Positions 46,021 through 57,984 of a DNA stretch of 64,000 nt are shown one piece after another. How positions within the stretch are numbered: the first letter of the stretch is position 1; each line of letters begins with the position of its first letter. The position numbers and the translations under genes are program-made. Below the pieces are notes generated by a model. The model saw nothing but the letters and a program-made list of their open reading frames with translations, did no database searches and was not told the origin of the DNA. The DNA comes from Linyphia triangularis (Eukaryota; Arthropoda; Arachnida; Araneae; Linyphiidae): positions 43,162,059 to 43,226,058 of the forward strand of contig OZ021732.1 of the NCBI GenBank assembly GCA_963978545.1, given 5' to 3'.

Positions 46021-47150
46021 CTTTTCTTAGTTCTTAAGGTATTTGGATTTCGAACTTTATGTTTGAAAAGAAAAGGAATAATGGAAAAAACTTGGCTTTC
46101 TATTGAAAACTTTGGATGCTCTTTTTCGATTCGAATTTTGTTATAATAGTTTTACAAAACATTATTATTGTAATATCATGGGTCATCAGATATCTACGTT
46201 GCTTTGGTTTAATTTATATTATTACTTATGAAGCTCTGATGTGTTTTTGGAATATTTTGCGTGATTGAAATACTTTTGTGAGAATTTTGTTTGAATTCAG
46301 TAATTAATTAAGAATAATTTCAATACTGTAATTCACCAGAAATCAATATTAAAGTCGTATATTGTAAGAAAAAATTGATAAAAGAAGAGTAATGAAAAAA
46401 AAAATCCTGCCAATTTCTTTACTGCAAGATCTGTCACATTTGTGCGGCATTGTCGGATGCCACTTTAAACTTTTTCCAATGTTCATGTATCTTTTGTTAT
46501 AAAATTTCTTCTATTCATAAATTAGACTCATAATAAAATTCTCAGTTCAGTAATGAATAACTTTTTTCATGCATAACACTATCCTTTAAAATATAATGCA
46601 CTGTACTAAATAATAACTAAAAAATATTATAATTTTTATTTATTTACCAATTAGAAGAGAAAATTCTTCAACGCAAATAAAAAAAAAAAAAGCTTTTAAA
46701 AAGCACTGAAACGGTTAACAATAATTATTATCATCAGTTTATATTGACATTATTATATAAACCTACATAATAAAACTCAGAATTAAAAATTAACAGATTT
46801 ATCTAAACTTTTACAAACTACAGAGAAATTACGGCGCCAGATTAGAGGAACCACCTTGAGTTATTTAATAATGTAAACTTATTAAAGGGTAAATATCTGA
46901 AGTACCGAAAGAAAACTGTTCGATGATTTAATTATTTATCTCATTAACATCTTAAATTCAAGAAGTCTTTTTACTATTATAACTCATAAAAACAAAGTTT
47001 CTAATATAAATCCTTTATATATATGTTTTATGTGTTAAGTCACTGAACTCAGATCAAGTTTTGATAATGTTTGATCAATAAGGGGAAAAAACAACATCTA
47101 TTCCGAAATATTTACTAGTTTCAAAACTTGCTTGAATACATTTTCATCCA
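46021..47150. other. Foldback core, AT-rich
   Basis: Nothing recognised. No transposase motif in any frame. Confidence 0.35.
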
Positions 47151-47619
47151 CAGCGAGTCTATCTGGCAAGTTTCAGTCCAATTGGATGAAGTGTGATGTC
47201 ATCCGAGGGCGACGATAGTAGCTTGTGTAAAAGCATTCTTTTATAATAGTGTCAGTCCCCAAAACTTGATATAATACATTCTTAGTGACAATGAATCTGT
47301 CTATCAAATTTCAGCGCGATTGGATGACGGTAAGTGGATTTATTAGCATTCAGAAACGATAATAGAAGCCTGTGTTAAAGCGATCTTTTTGAGTGTCTGT
47401 GGCAGCCCCCAAAACTTGATACAATGTATTGGAATCTATATCAAATCAATCTGCAAAGTTTCATTTCGACTGGATGACAGAACGAGTGTTAATAAAAAAA
47501 AATCATTAGAAGTGACAATGTAGTGTCTGCAATAGCGGTCTTTAAGTGACAGCCCCCAAAACTTAATAAAATGCATTGTCATCGATATCGAATCTATGTG
47601 ACCAATTTCACCCGATTGG

Positions 47620-47795
47620 TTGGTTGGTTCGCTCAAAGACCTATTTTTATGCACAATAATGGCTAATCAGGCCAGGATTTACAGCTTAACGTGGATTCTG
47701 AACCACAACGAACATCCATGGCAAAACCCGGATTCAAACCCGGCCTTTGGCATGCGTGGCCCGAGCGCTAACCACACCACCATCAGGTTGGTCAG
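47620..47795 (-). mobile_element. tRNA-derived SINE, family 2 (copy c)
   Basis: On the minus strand the head has GTGTGGTTAGCGCTCGG (A box) and GGGTTTGAATCCGGG (B box). The 3' end is a (CCAA)n tail, seen on plus as TTGGTTGGTT. It is flanked by CCCGATTGG (47611-47619) and CCTGATTGG (47796-47804). It splits a unit of the foldback right arm, and the arm consensus supplies the uninterrupted target. Confidence 0.88.
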
Positions 47796-48129
47796 CCTGA
47801 TTGGATGACGGTAAGAGGGTTAATTAGCCATTCGCAGATTTGTAGGTCACACACACACAAAATCGAAATTTATATAAACAATTTTTTAAAAAAGGTAATA
47901 ATTTGTAAGTAACTGTCAGAACGAATGAAATACAATCATTTGATATAAGTTGAAACATATTGTGACTTACCATAATTTCCAAATTTGCACCTGCATATTA
48001 CATCTTATTATTTGTTTTTCAACCTTCTCGTATATTATACTTGTATGGTCAAATCGCTATTCTCAGAAAAAAAAATTTAATGATTTTTAGAAGAATTTTG
48101 TTTATCGATACAAAAGTATCATCCTTTAT

Positions 48130-48189
48130 GGCCCCCTGAGCAGACATCACCCCCCTTTCCTCATTGGGGTCAAGTCAATAACGCCACTG
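48130..48189. mobile_element. Solo hAT-like end (GCAGTGGCGTTATTGAC)
   Basis: The complement of 48150-48190 begins GCAGTGGCGTTATTGACTTG, typical of hAT termini. The matching other end was not located. Confidence 0.35.
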
Positions 48190-48375
48190 CTTATAATGCA
48201 ATGTTAAATAGTCCATTTTATAATTGTTTTAGAATAATAAAATCTACAAAAATAATACTAACTCAACACAGATTCTCCCCCCAAACAACTTCCCAAACAA
48301 ATTGGGAGAAGGGAGGGGGGGGGGGGGGACAGAAGAAGTTCTCTTTGACAAAGAGAAAAATTATATTGTATAAAA

Positions 48376-48810
48376 CAGCGGTTTCTAACCTTTTTAGTTG
48401 TTCGGATCAACTATCTATATTATGAAAAAATATATAATGTACACGAAAAATTAAATTATATTTTTTTATAAAGTGAGGAACTTGATAGCACTTGGCTGTT
48501 ACAACAATTAGAAAACTAAAAAACAAGTGACCAAAGTTAAAAAAAAAAAATCATCGGAATTTTTGACATTGTTTATCCCTCGTCAATGAGAGAGTCAATA
48601 TCTAGATTAAAACTTAGCCATGCTGTTTAATTCACGCATTATTCACTATCGATGTTATTCACTCGTTACAACATCGAAAAATACAATCGAGTGGCTAGAT
48701 TGTTTCCATCTTAAACCCTGAAGCTCCGATAATATTTATCTCGGCGATTCTCTACCAGAGTCCACGGCCCAGTACCGCGCTACTCGCGGTCCGTGGGGTA
48801 GGAACCGCTG
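48376..48810. mobile_element. hAT-type MITE (CAGCGGTT ends)
   Basis: The ends are CAGCGGTTTCTAACC and the complement of CAGCGGTTCCTACCCC. The 8-bp flanks GTATAAAA/GTAGAGAA agree at 6 of 8 positions. CAGCGGTTC(T/C) ends are known from Charlie-like hAT elements. No coding capacity in 435 bp. Confidence 0.78.
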
Positions 48811-48924
48811 GTAGAGAAAATCAACTAAGCTTGGCGCAGTTGGGAGTTTGGCGTCGAAAAGGGCTTAGTTGCTTGGCGAAAACGGCGATAAACCTGCTTC
48901 ATAGGTACAACCGGTTTCGAATGG

Positions 48925-48975
48925 TTTTCCAGCTTGCTCACACCTCCTTCTCTTCTAACCTCCTTGGGTTAGTTC
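48925..48975 (-). repeat. Outer inverted repeat, right copy
   Basis: The complement reads AACTAACCCAAGGAGGTTAG then AAGAGAAGGAGGTGTGAGCAAGC, matching 43828-43877. Confidence 0.65.
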
Positions 48976-49490
48976 CATTCCACACATTTGGAGATATTGA
49001 ATGAGAGCACAATGCGTATCTCCCCTACCAATCGGTATGAAATTTTGTTCGCAATTTTTGTAACGAAGCAGCAAGTGATATGCATTCATAGTGATGTATT
49101 GTTTTAAATTTCTGGCACAATAATTATATTTTGCCAGAAAATCTTTAGATCTAGGAATGCGGCAGTATTCCGCCGCCAAGTCCGATGTCAAAGCGGCAGA
49201 CATGCAAAAGTATATTATGTTGACCTTGACAGAGTTTAAGCTCGTTTTCAACCCCTCACAGCTCAGCTTCTATTATAGCTAGAACACTGATTTTTTTGCC
49301 ATCGTGTTGCCCCGGGTGAGTAGACGAAAAATATCAACATAATTGTTGACATTGGACAAGGGAACATGACAAAAAAATCGTTTGAAAAACGTCGAAGTCA
49401 CCGGAATTTTGTTCTTCTGGATCAGATCGAAACTTTAGCTAAATGTTATAGCCAAAACTATTTGATCAATTTTGGCCATTTTTTTTTTAT
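48976..49490. other. Unassigned sequence with a 98-codon minus frame
   Basis: The minus frame at 48955-49251 has six Cys and no recognisable family. It begins inside repeat-flanking sequence. I see no splice context. Confidence 0.3.
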
Positions 49491-49765
49491 TATTATTATT
49501 CTCAACTTGACAAGAGGAAGGGCCTTTTGTATTTTGATGGATAGGAGTGTCTGTACCCCCGGAAATGATCCCGATACTTGGGAATGTTAGCCTGGCCTAC
49601 AGCTTAAACGCTTTAATATATTCAGACTATTCTTTTTTTATTTCTCTCAGATTGATTAGAAGAAGTGCCTTTTGTATGAATTAATGCGTAAGAGGGTCTG
49701 AGTCCCACCGCCCCAGAAATAATTCCTAAAGTTTGGTATTTTAGCCCGGTTAATGACTGAGTAAA
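49491..49765. repeat. Diverged tandem duplication (~150 bp unit)
   Basis: Two adjacent copies (about 49491-49605 and 49640-49765) share, in order, a CTTTTGTAT word, a pyrimidine-rich CCC(C)GGAAATGAT/CCCAGAAATAAT word and a TTAGCC(T/C)GG(C/T) word. Confidence 0.55.
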
Positions 49766-49987
49766 ACGGGTCAACCACGAATTTGGGATATTCATCTTTT
49801 ACTTAATTTCAAGAAGTGACTTTGATACTTTAAGTTGAACTATATTTAAACAGTGTAATTCGAAAAGAGTAAAAATTACTTATTGCCGAGTCTGGATTCT
49901 CAAATGGAAAGTAGGGCTTGATTACAGTTAAGTTAGAAAATTCTACAAAAATAATTGATATCTTCCCAAAAAAACAACTATGTAGAT

Positions 49988-49988
<1 letters not shown>

Positions 49989-50018
<30 letters not shown>
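49989..50018. repeat. Poly-A run
   Basis: About 28 consecutive A. It directly precedes the palindromic element at 50028. Confidence 0.85.
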
Positions 50019-50027
50019 CACGCCATG

Positions 50028-50409
50028 TCAGCCAGAAAAAGTTAGGAAATATAATGCTGGCCGCCAAGCGGTCGCGTTAATGGGGTACTTGTACACAATG
50101 AACTTTATTTGTGATTATTAGGGGGGTAACCATAGACAATCATCAGTACTTGGCAGGCTAGAGTTTTTATAGAATTAATCTCAATTCAGTGTAATGGGTG
50201 CCAAGTGGCTGAAACAAATGAAATTAGATTAATCCGAAACCTATATAGCCTGCCAATTTCCGATTGCCTATGTAGGTATATCTCTCTCCCCCCCTTCCCC
50301 TCCCAATAATCCAATTTAATTCATTGTGTACAAGAGTACAAGTACCCCAAAGTAACTAAACGCTGCCGCTTGGCGGCAAGAGTAGATTTCATAACTTTTT
50401 TGTGGCTGA
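50028..50409. mobile_element. Palindromic MITE, ~150-bp arms (GCCGCCAAGCGG)
   Basis: The arms 50028-50180 and 50225-50409 are inverted copies. They share TCAGCCA, GCCGCCAAGCGG, GGGGTACTTGTAC, ACACAATGAA and TTGGCAGGCTA. The whole could fold into one long hairpin. Confidence 0.8.
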
Positions 50410-51006
50410 TTTCGAAGGTTTTTTTTACGTTAAGTTGTTTTTTTGGGATCAAGATCTATATGCGAAAAGAAATTTCCTTCCAGGGTTTTTTTAAAGGGAA
50501 ACTGCCCAACATTTGCATTTCAAAGAGGTGAAAGGCTGCTCAAGAGATGTCACAACAATTGCTTGCGTGTGCACTAACTTAACTCGCACAATGAGAAAAC
50601 AAAAAGTGTGACCTCTTGACCCTTGAATGATTTCTCTGTTTGCTAAAAATTGAGAAACTCTGGCAATGGTGACATGTATACTTTGTAATCAACAGTATTA
50701 CAAAATGTTTTAACTAGATGTTCAATAAAATTCTTACACCTAAAACAATGGCGGATCCAGTCAGGGGGCGCATGCCCCTCCCTCAGGTTGAGTCTATTTT
50801 TTATTTTTACAATTTATTAAAAAAAAAAAAAAACATTTAAAAAAAATCAGTTTTTTTCATTAAGTTCACGCCACAAACATATTTCGACCTTCATCTAATT
50901 TCCGAAAAAAGCAACAAATATAAAAAAAAGCGCTTATTTTTGGGTCAAGGTTCTTTTTATAGCCTTCACCCTTCCCATTCAAACAGACGTTGGAAGACTG
51001 TGCTAG
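50410..51006. other. Unassigned, with a solo hAT-like end at ~50748
   Basis: ATGGCGGATCCAGTCAGGG at about 50749 resembles the GTGGCGGATCCAGG end found near 62320 and 63450. Otherwise nothing seen. Confidence 0.4.
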
Positions 51007-51804
51007 CAGGGCCCGATTTAGATTTTTTTTTACTGTAGGCCCAACATTCAGAGAGGGGCCCCCAATAGCAAATATTTATTTCCTTACGTCACAATATTAC
51101 CAGATCAAGCTACATTCGTTAAGACTAACTTTTTATAATTAAAACTCATAGTTTACTTTCACACGATTTTTTTGTTATAATTAGTATGATCTTAATTTCC
51201 TCAAAACTTTTGAATTAATCAAGACCCCCCCCCCCATGAAAACTGATTTTAAAGCACACTTTCCTGTATTTTAAACTTACATTTTACCACAGGGTCCACA
51301 AATTATATAATAATAAAGATTACTTAATTTTATAACAATAATTGTAAATAATACAAAGTAATCTTTCCACTGTTTCCACGATCTCACCAAAAAGGAGGGC
51401 CAAAAAAGTCCACGGAAGAGCCTGCAAACCAACCAATCACAAAGACTCTTTCATTTCATAATATAAGAAGTTGTATATGGTTGGTTGGTTGGTGAACATC
51501 TCTTTACAAGAGGCGAGAGAAGGAGAACAGCGGCGTAAAGCCCTTGTCTCCGTGTACATATGAAGAAATTGTACATGATTGACTGAACCGGAAAGATTTG
51601 CTTAGTTAGGTTTTATTAGGTTGATCTCTCTAACTTAACTCTCTGTGACTATAAAAAATATGGAATTTGCTGATGTGTATCTAAAATTTTTTTATTATTT
51701 TTGTTCAGTACTTCCCATTAAAAGACCATTATATTTACAATTTTCAGAAAACTTTCAAAATTTGGGGGCCCCTAGGCCCGGGCCTAATGGTAAATCAGGC
51801 CCTG
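51007..51804. mobile_element. hAT-type element (CAGGGCCCGATTTA ends) with nested retroposon
   Basis: The inverted ends are CAGGGCCCGATTTAG and the complement of CAGGGCCTGATTTACC. The 8-bp flanks TGTGCTAG (50999-51006) and TGTGCAAG (51805-51812) differ at one position. The 798 bp has no transposase frame. A truncated retroposon sits inside (51480-51562). Confidence 0.85.
51480..51562 (-). mobile_element. 83-bp truncated retroposon with GGTT tail
   Basis: It starts (plus) GTTGGTTGGTTGG and is flanked by AAGAAGTTGTATATG (51465-51479) and AAGAAATTGTACATG (51563-51577), 13 of 15 identical. Same tail type as SINE families 1 and 2 but a different body. Confidence 0.78.
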
Positions 51805-51989
51805 TGTGCAAGTATTCAAACCTCCCCCCCCCCCCTTTTTACCTTGAAGACATCTTCATGACATTTTAAAACAACTTTTTTCTGTTAAAAGTATCCTCGG
51901 ATCGAATTATCAATAAATATTCTTCTCGTCCTCCCAGAACCCCTGATGCCCGATTCCTTTTTCTGTTGGGTGGGAGGAAGAGATTTTGA

Positions 51990-52125
51990 CTCTCACCCCA
52001 AGTAGCACAGCAGTATTGGCCAATATCAGCCCTACATTGGCCAATCCCGATGTGGAATGGCGCAAAATCGGCCGTTCGATGCCGATATTGCCCAATCTCG
52101 CCCAATATTGGATAGACGATACTCA
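51990..52125. repeat. GGCCAATATTG-rich repeat, related to 57.95-58.27 kb
   Basis: AGTAGCACAGCAGTATTGGCC, then several TTGGCCAAT and GCCGATATTGCCCAATC words. The complement of 58140-58270 has the same AGGTAGCACAGCAGTATTGG start followed by like words. Confidence 0.7.
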
Positions 52126-52129
52126 AAAG

Positions 52130-53600
52130 TTTGAAAGGTTGATCGACAGTTTTAAAATTAAAATATTTTATGTATAAGAAAGGAAGGTTTGCATTAATAT
52201 GTTTTGTGATATTTTTGCCACGGTTTTAAGCATTTTTTAAAAAATCATGTATTTTGGAACGATCTCGACTTACGGCCAAAACCGATATAAAACGATGCGC
52301 AGAATTTCTCAAAAAGAATCGCCACCGAGTGGCTGAAGCAACTGAAGCAAAGATACTATAATAACCCTTCGGGTTAAAGATGGCAAGCTTCCATAGAGAT
52401 AATGTAAAATACTTGAGAGCACATGACGTCATTGCAGGGTTTCTACATTGGCAAGCTTATCGCTCTTTTTGGTTTCACTTGGCGATTACATTTTATGGTT
52501 TTCCAGAAATCTTTTATCCAAAAAAAAAAGAACAAATCTGCCTAGCTCATTAACCTTTCACTTAAAAAATTTACACACCCAACCAAATTTTTGTTAATTT
52601 ATATTTTTAACTAAAATAATTGAATACTTTTTTAAACAATATTAATATTATATTGAACCACTACAGCAAAAGTTCCATCCTGTAATGCAATACGAATCCT
52701 AATATTAGATTTGGGGTTTTTACAGCATATTCTAATATTGGTGAACTTTTAGTAAGTTTTCGTAATAAATATGAACATCAAGAATTAACAAAATTACTAA
52801 TTATAAAATTATTGAAACACTTTCTAGAAGAAAATGATTTCGATAAAGTTTCCATGCATTCTTCGAAGCAGTACATTAGGAAACTAAAAAATATCTAGTT
52901 ATTGAGTGCAAGAATTTAAAAATGACTTGCAACTACAAAAACCAATATCATTTAGCATGTACTAGTTTAGAAGAATTTACTAACAGTTGACAATAATCAT
53001 TTAGCTTTATTAATTCACAAAATAAAAAAACCGCAATGGTAATTGAGATTGGCGTCAAATTTCAAAAATCATAATAAACACATAATAATTGAGTGCATTT
53101 ATGCAACTAACAAATGATAAACATTCTTTAAAGCGATGTCAAAGTAATAAAAAAAGAAAAAGCAACTATATTTAACATAAAAACTAGCCTGCTGAATGAG
53201 ACGAAAAAATAAAAACAAACGATTAAGAACACTAACCATCAAGTTTCATCACAACCATCAACACTGCAAAAAATGTCCTGTTAAAATTTTCTTACGAAAA
53301 TTCTATAATCTTCAGAACATTACCGAAATTTATTGTGCACAAAAGCGAACAATTTGAACAAACTTGAATAAATAATATGTTACTTTGCAAAGTAGAATCC
53401 TCCATTTTTGTTCTGCTATTTAAATCTCCCACGAATTCGACGAAATAAATATGATGTTCTTATTTGTTTGTTTAAAAAGCACGATCGCCAAAGTAAGAAA
53501 AAAGCTCTGCGCATGTCTGGAAATCGGAGCAATTTGGCGAAAGTTTTGTGCTCTCAACTTTGAAAATCCGCGAGATGGCAGCACTTACGTATCGGCGAAG
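52130..53600. other. Unassigned AT-rich sequence
   Basis: No gene seen. Short GGCAAGCTT words near 52383 and 52450 and GGCGAAGCTTGCC at 53603 may be related. The minus frame at 52226-52432 has no domain. Confidence 0.35.
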
Positions 53601-54360
53601 CTTGCCTTCTTATAGTTTTAAGTTCTTTGACTGAAGTGCCCGGATGTGTGTTTGGGAAGTTTGTTTATATCGCCGGCTCGACTGTCATTTGTAACATTAA
53701 AATTGGATCGAAAACTTATTACTGGTAAGTGTTGTCACAATAATTTGTCGATTTCATGGGGTATCTACGTATTACATTATTGGTTTAAGTTGGTTTTAGT
53801 TAATTTCAACGATACTTGATTGCCGACTTGGTTTGATCTACAAAAGCGATGTTGACAAAGGTGATTGATATTCACATTAAACTTGATTAGGAATCGAGTT
53901 GGTTTCAATTATTTATTTAATGCTGCTGTTTAAAATATAAACAAGATTTTCAGCTTTTATCTCATCCATACACGGATGCAAACTAATACTCATTTAGCCA
54001 TTCCCCCCTACCCCTCCATTGCTTGTTTCAAATTATGCTCATCATTGAAATACTTATACTACATGTTACATTCTAGTTTGTCTTCCTATTTATCATATTT
54101 GTTATCGTTAGTTTATATTGCTTATAAAATTCAATATCTAAGCTCCATGATTAGCTCTGTTAATAGAATATATTGTGAATTGGGCATATTGAGGAAACCA
54201 CATTAAATTAAAACACGTCTATTACTCAATCTCAAAGGTGGTGTGGAATAGGGTGCATTATCTCAATCAACCGCTTGGCATAAAAAGTAAATGTTCTAGA
54301 AAATGTCAATTTTAACAATATGTATAACTAATGTTATTATGCCTCCTATTTTTGAAAAAA

Positions 54361-54531
54361 TACAGCAAACCCTGTTAACGCAAAATTGCTTAGCATAAAA
54401 TCACATTTAATGCTAAGGAAAAGCAGTTCTCCGTACTTAAAACTTAACGTTAATTTATTTAACACAAAATTCGGTTAAAGCGAACAATTTCAGTGGTCAG
54501 ATCGACTTAGCGTTAACAGGGTTTTACTGTA
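54361..54531. mobile_element. Tigger/pogo-like MITE, 171 bp
   Basis: The ends TACAGCAAACCCTGTTAACG and the complement of TACAGTAAAACCCTGTTAAC are inverted over about 22 bp. They begin with TA (TA target) and CAG(T/C)AAA, as in pogo/Tigger elements. The interior has GCTTAGCAT/GCTTAGCG-like words. Confidence 0.82.
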
Positions 54532-54913
54532 TATGTACATTCTCCTATTTAAAAGGTCTGTCTTGTGCAATTATTGATTTCTCAGAAAAGAGCAATGAAT
54601 GGAAATTTTTGAAATATCTACAAAAATATATTTTGAATGCCTAACTTCATTTGTGTTAATTTAAACATACTATGCAAAGATGTTGTTTTTATAAAATAAA
54701 AATGTTTTGTTCATTTAAAGAAAAGACTTTCCATTTGAAAAGTAAACATCAAATATTATAATCAAGTATTATTGTTAGTGCTATTTTCTGTCTTGGAATG
54801 AAAAGTGTAATAGTTGTAGCCTTTCTTCCCTTGGCAGTAAAATGCCAGTATGGCCTTTCAATAGTTAATTTGTTATTCTGTTCAGTTTAAAATAAAGAAA
54901 TATACTGTTGTAG

Positions 54914-54989
54914 GGTTCATTGATGGAAATGGAGAACCCGTAGAAGTAATTCCTTCATCTTGGTTCATCTCGGACAAAAGTTGTCTTTG
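54914..54989 (+). other. Candidate exon encoding GFIDGNGEPVEVIPSSWF
   Basis: The acceptor is CTGTTGTAG|GGTT and the donor CTTTG|GTAGTT. The 76-bp block is open in one frame (24 full codons) and has protein-like composition, unlike the AT-rich flanks. Confidence 0.45.
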
Positions 54990-55422
54990 GTAGTTTGCAA
55001 CAAATGGGGAAGGGGGGAATGAACATGATTAAAGAATATATGCCCTCAAGTATAACATGGCAAACATTTAATTTTAAAATCTATTGTACATACAGTAATT
55101 AAATTACAATTTTTGTATAGGGTATATACAAATAATTCAAGGTATCACAAATAATGTTTCATAAGTCATTGATCTACTTATCAGTTCAAGTTTTGATGGT
55201 GTAGATTTTTGAAATGGTGGATATGAATAACAGATATTTATTAACAGATTTAAATAATATTCTATTTTAATGTCTCAAACTGAAGATTGGTTTTTTAGTG
55301 AGTTATATTAAAAGTGCTTTAAATAAGATATTTAATTGTATAAATAAATTGTATATAAAGTTTTGCAACTAGTTTGAGATAGCATATATCCATAATTTTC
55401 CTATTTAGATTCATTTTAACAG

Positions 55423-55612
55423 GCATAAGATAAAGCTGAGCTTGCTCGTTCAATTGGGAGTGATTCTTCAGAAGATGAAAATTTATTAACCAAGAAAAGC
55501 CGAACTAATATTCCAGCCCATTTCAAAGACGATCCCCCTTCTTTGGAATCCCACAAAAAAACGAACAAAAACTTGTTTGTGAACCAAAAAGCGTGAAAAC
55601 TTCCTCTACCAG
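55423..55612 (+). other. Candidate exon encoding an SDSSEDE acidic segment
   Basis: The acceptor is TTTTAACAG|GCAT and the donor CTACCAG|GTAAGA. The frame starting KAELARSIGSDSSEDENLL runs 51 codons to TGA. SDSSEDE is a typical CK2-type acidic stretch. A second frame is open through the donor end (EPKSVKTSSTR), hinting at a one-base frameshift. Confidence 0.4.
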
Positions 55613-56559
55613 GTAAGAATATATGATAATCAATTAGGTAACGATCCAAGCAATTTCAATTTGATGTTACAATAATTTATATTTTAAAATATAATAAGCA
55701 ATGGAGAATCTCTGGTCTTTCAAATAAAAAAAAAATTATCTGTTTCTTTAAACAATTTTGTACAAATCACCTTTGTCATATGCTTATAATTGAGAAATTA
55801 GTTCAGAAGAAAAAACAACAAAAACACTATGTTCTAAATTAGTTCCTATAACTTTTCAAGTGCAACAGTGTATTTTATCACAGACTTTTCAACAACACTT
55901 TTTACTATTTATTTTGATTTTATTTGGTGGTTAATTTAACAGTTTAAAAGAGATTTTTCTCTCTTAAAAATTATTTATTACAATTTTAAACGGCTAAAGA
56001 AAAATGAACGAGTTTATAAAAAAAACAACAGAATTAGCATTTATTTCGTGATTGATAGTTTTTTTGTGTGCTTGGTTGAGGTTGGTGCAAACTTATTTGC
56101 AGAGAACTTTATATAAAATAAATTCATACAAGCTCAGTATATACAATTGAAATTTAAATACCAGTTTAAAATTATTTTCTTAAATGTTAGTAGAAAATGT
56201 TTTCTGATATAACAATTTAACAAAATGTTAATAATCTTATGCTTTTGTGCAAAATTGTGTTTTTCATTTTGCAATTTTTTTTTTTTTTTTTTTTTTTTTT
56301 AATGGGCAGTAAATGCTGCACTGCATGATTTCTTTTATTGATAACAAATTCCAGTTCCGTAACAAAAGAGTTTGGATAAAATAAAAAGAGCTAAAGACTA
56401 GAAAAAGTTTGATGTAATAATTTGATTTTTAAATTTTAATGTAATCTTAATGAAAACAGAAATGAATAATTTTATATTTCAGGTTCGTTTTCTTCGCCGA
56501 GGTAGAAACTTCAAAGGAAGATAAAATATGTAAAATAAAATATGTATTATAATAAACAG

Positions 56560-57950
56560 CTTGTATTAAATTTATGTTTTTATTATAAATATGCACTGCA
56601 GAAAGTGACAATTAATTTAAGAGTGCATGGTTTTTAAGCCATAAAATATCAATTAAATTATATTGGGTTTCAATTATCGGTCATTAAAAAGCAATTAAAA
56701 TAGGAATGAAAGTATGAAAAGTTATTCATTATACGAGGTATTCATGTAAATATTATTGTGGATTTTTTAAAATAATAGATGTTTTTGTCAAATAATTTTT
56801 GGATGAAAACTTTTTCAATGGGGGGGGGGGGGGTCTGCAATTTAATTCACTTTATTGCTTTTACAATATTATGATTGAAGTGAATGAACTAAAGAATTAA
56901 AATGAGATTTATTTACTATCTATTTGATTCTTAATGCATAGAGAAAAATTATGTTTTAAAAATGAAAAGGGACTTCATAAATGAAGTTGATCGGTGCAGA
57001 AAAAATATACTTCACAAGTTTAAAATTCAACCTTCTATTTTTATGAAACCTTAGCATAAAAAGTTCAATGAGTATTGATTGACCAATAGGGATTTTAAAT
57101 TCTACTGTTAGTTTTCTAGTTTAAAATTGCATGTATCTTTCTAAATCCTTGAATGTCAGACATTTTGTTATCTAAATGGTTTTTTTTTTGGTAGGGGTGT
57201 TGAAAACATTATTTTACAAATGTTTAAGTATAACTTAACAAATTATTAAGGGTTTTTGGGCAACAATGTGTTACTAAACATTGAACAGCTCAAAATTGAA
57301 TCTAAACGCATATAAGAATTATCATTTGCAACCACTTCTTCCACTAAAAAGAAAGTTCAGATATGTTGAGTGGCAAATCTACCCTAAACTGCTCTGTGAT
57401 ATAATAAAAAAATAGTAGCTAAAATTGCTCTTTCAGGGTTGGAAAAAAACATGTTTTTTTGGTTTAAACAGAGGTCTTTTTTTTTATCCTTTTCTAATTA
57501 CATGTATACATATTTATAAATAAAATTTAGCATAAACAAGAATAATTTATGTTTTATAAATAATGAATATTCCTTTTGAAAGTAATTTGAACTAAGTAAA
57601 TAAACAATTGTTGCTATTTATGGGGACATTCAAATCATATTAAATTTTAATATTTTATTTAGTGGTACTATTTTTTAAATTCAATATATACAATAGTAAT
57701 TGTTTACTACATAATACATAGAATATTGCTCTTCGATTCATTTGATACTTATAAAAACTTCAATAGTTTTTAATTGGAAGATTTATTTTAAAATACATTA
57801 GAACATATTGTATTTCAGCTAAAAATAGAAGTCATCTACAACATCAAATAATTAAAAAAATCTAATTATATATAAAAATACAATTTTAAATTATTCTTTA
57901 AAAAAAAATATTTCGTTTTTCTGAGGGAAAAGAAAAACATTTGGTTTAAA
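56560..57950. other. AT-rich, unassigned
   Basis: A run of 14 G near 56820-56833 and several poly-T runs. A poly-T tract of about 25 lies just before, near 56277-56300. No gene. Confidence 0.35.
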
Positions 57951-57984
57951 CCAATGCTCATCGATATTGCCCAAGATTGCACAT

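Larger units (their letters stand above)
44150..47850. mobile_element. Large foldback-like element with inverted tandem-array arms
   Basis: The left arm (44160-44780) has three to four tandem units of about 136-147 bp (starts near 44178, 44314, 44461 and 44734). The right arm (47160-47850) has the same units inverted at about 149-bp spacing (47262, 47411, 47561). Each unit reads, in arm direction, CTTGCCGTCATCCAATCG, AACTTGGCAGATGG, GATGACAATGCATTC and TTAAGTTTTGGG. Inverted tandem-array arms are the architecture of Foldback (FB)-type elements. The middle holds a 43-bp array and a GC-rich patch but no transposase frame. SINEs interrupt both arms. Exact ends are not defined. Confidence 0.6.
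53604..56555 (+). pseudogene. Possible spliced gene, apparently broken; exon 2 resembles an arthropod 'VEVVPSSW' N-terminal domain
   Basis: Four splice-bounded blocks: exon 1 ending ACTG|GTAAGTG at 53724, 54914-54989, 55423-55612 and 56483 onward with AATAAA at 56551. The second block reads GFIDGNGEPVEVIPSSWF then ISDKSCLW. This resembles the N-terminal motif (vevVPssWl..CyWP) of uncharacterised, often multicopy arthropod proteins that carry C-terminal DUF4806; the match is from memory. The third block holds AELARSIGSDSSEDENLL and HKKTNKNLF in a frame that does not join the second block, and a stop lies just upstream of it. A missing exon or decay explains this. No start codon joins exon 1 in frame. 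Confidence is low that it encodes protein. Confidence 0.4.
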
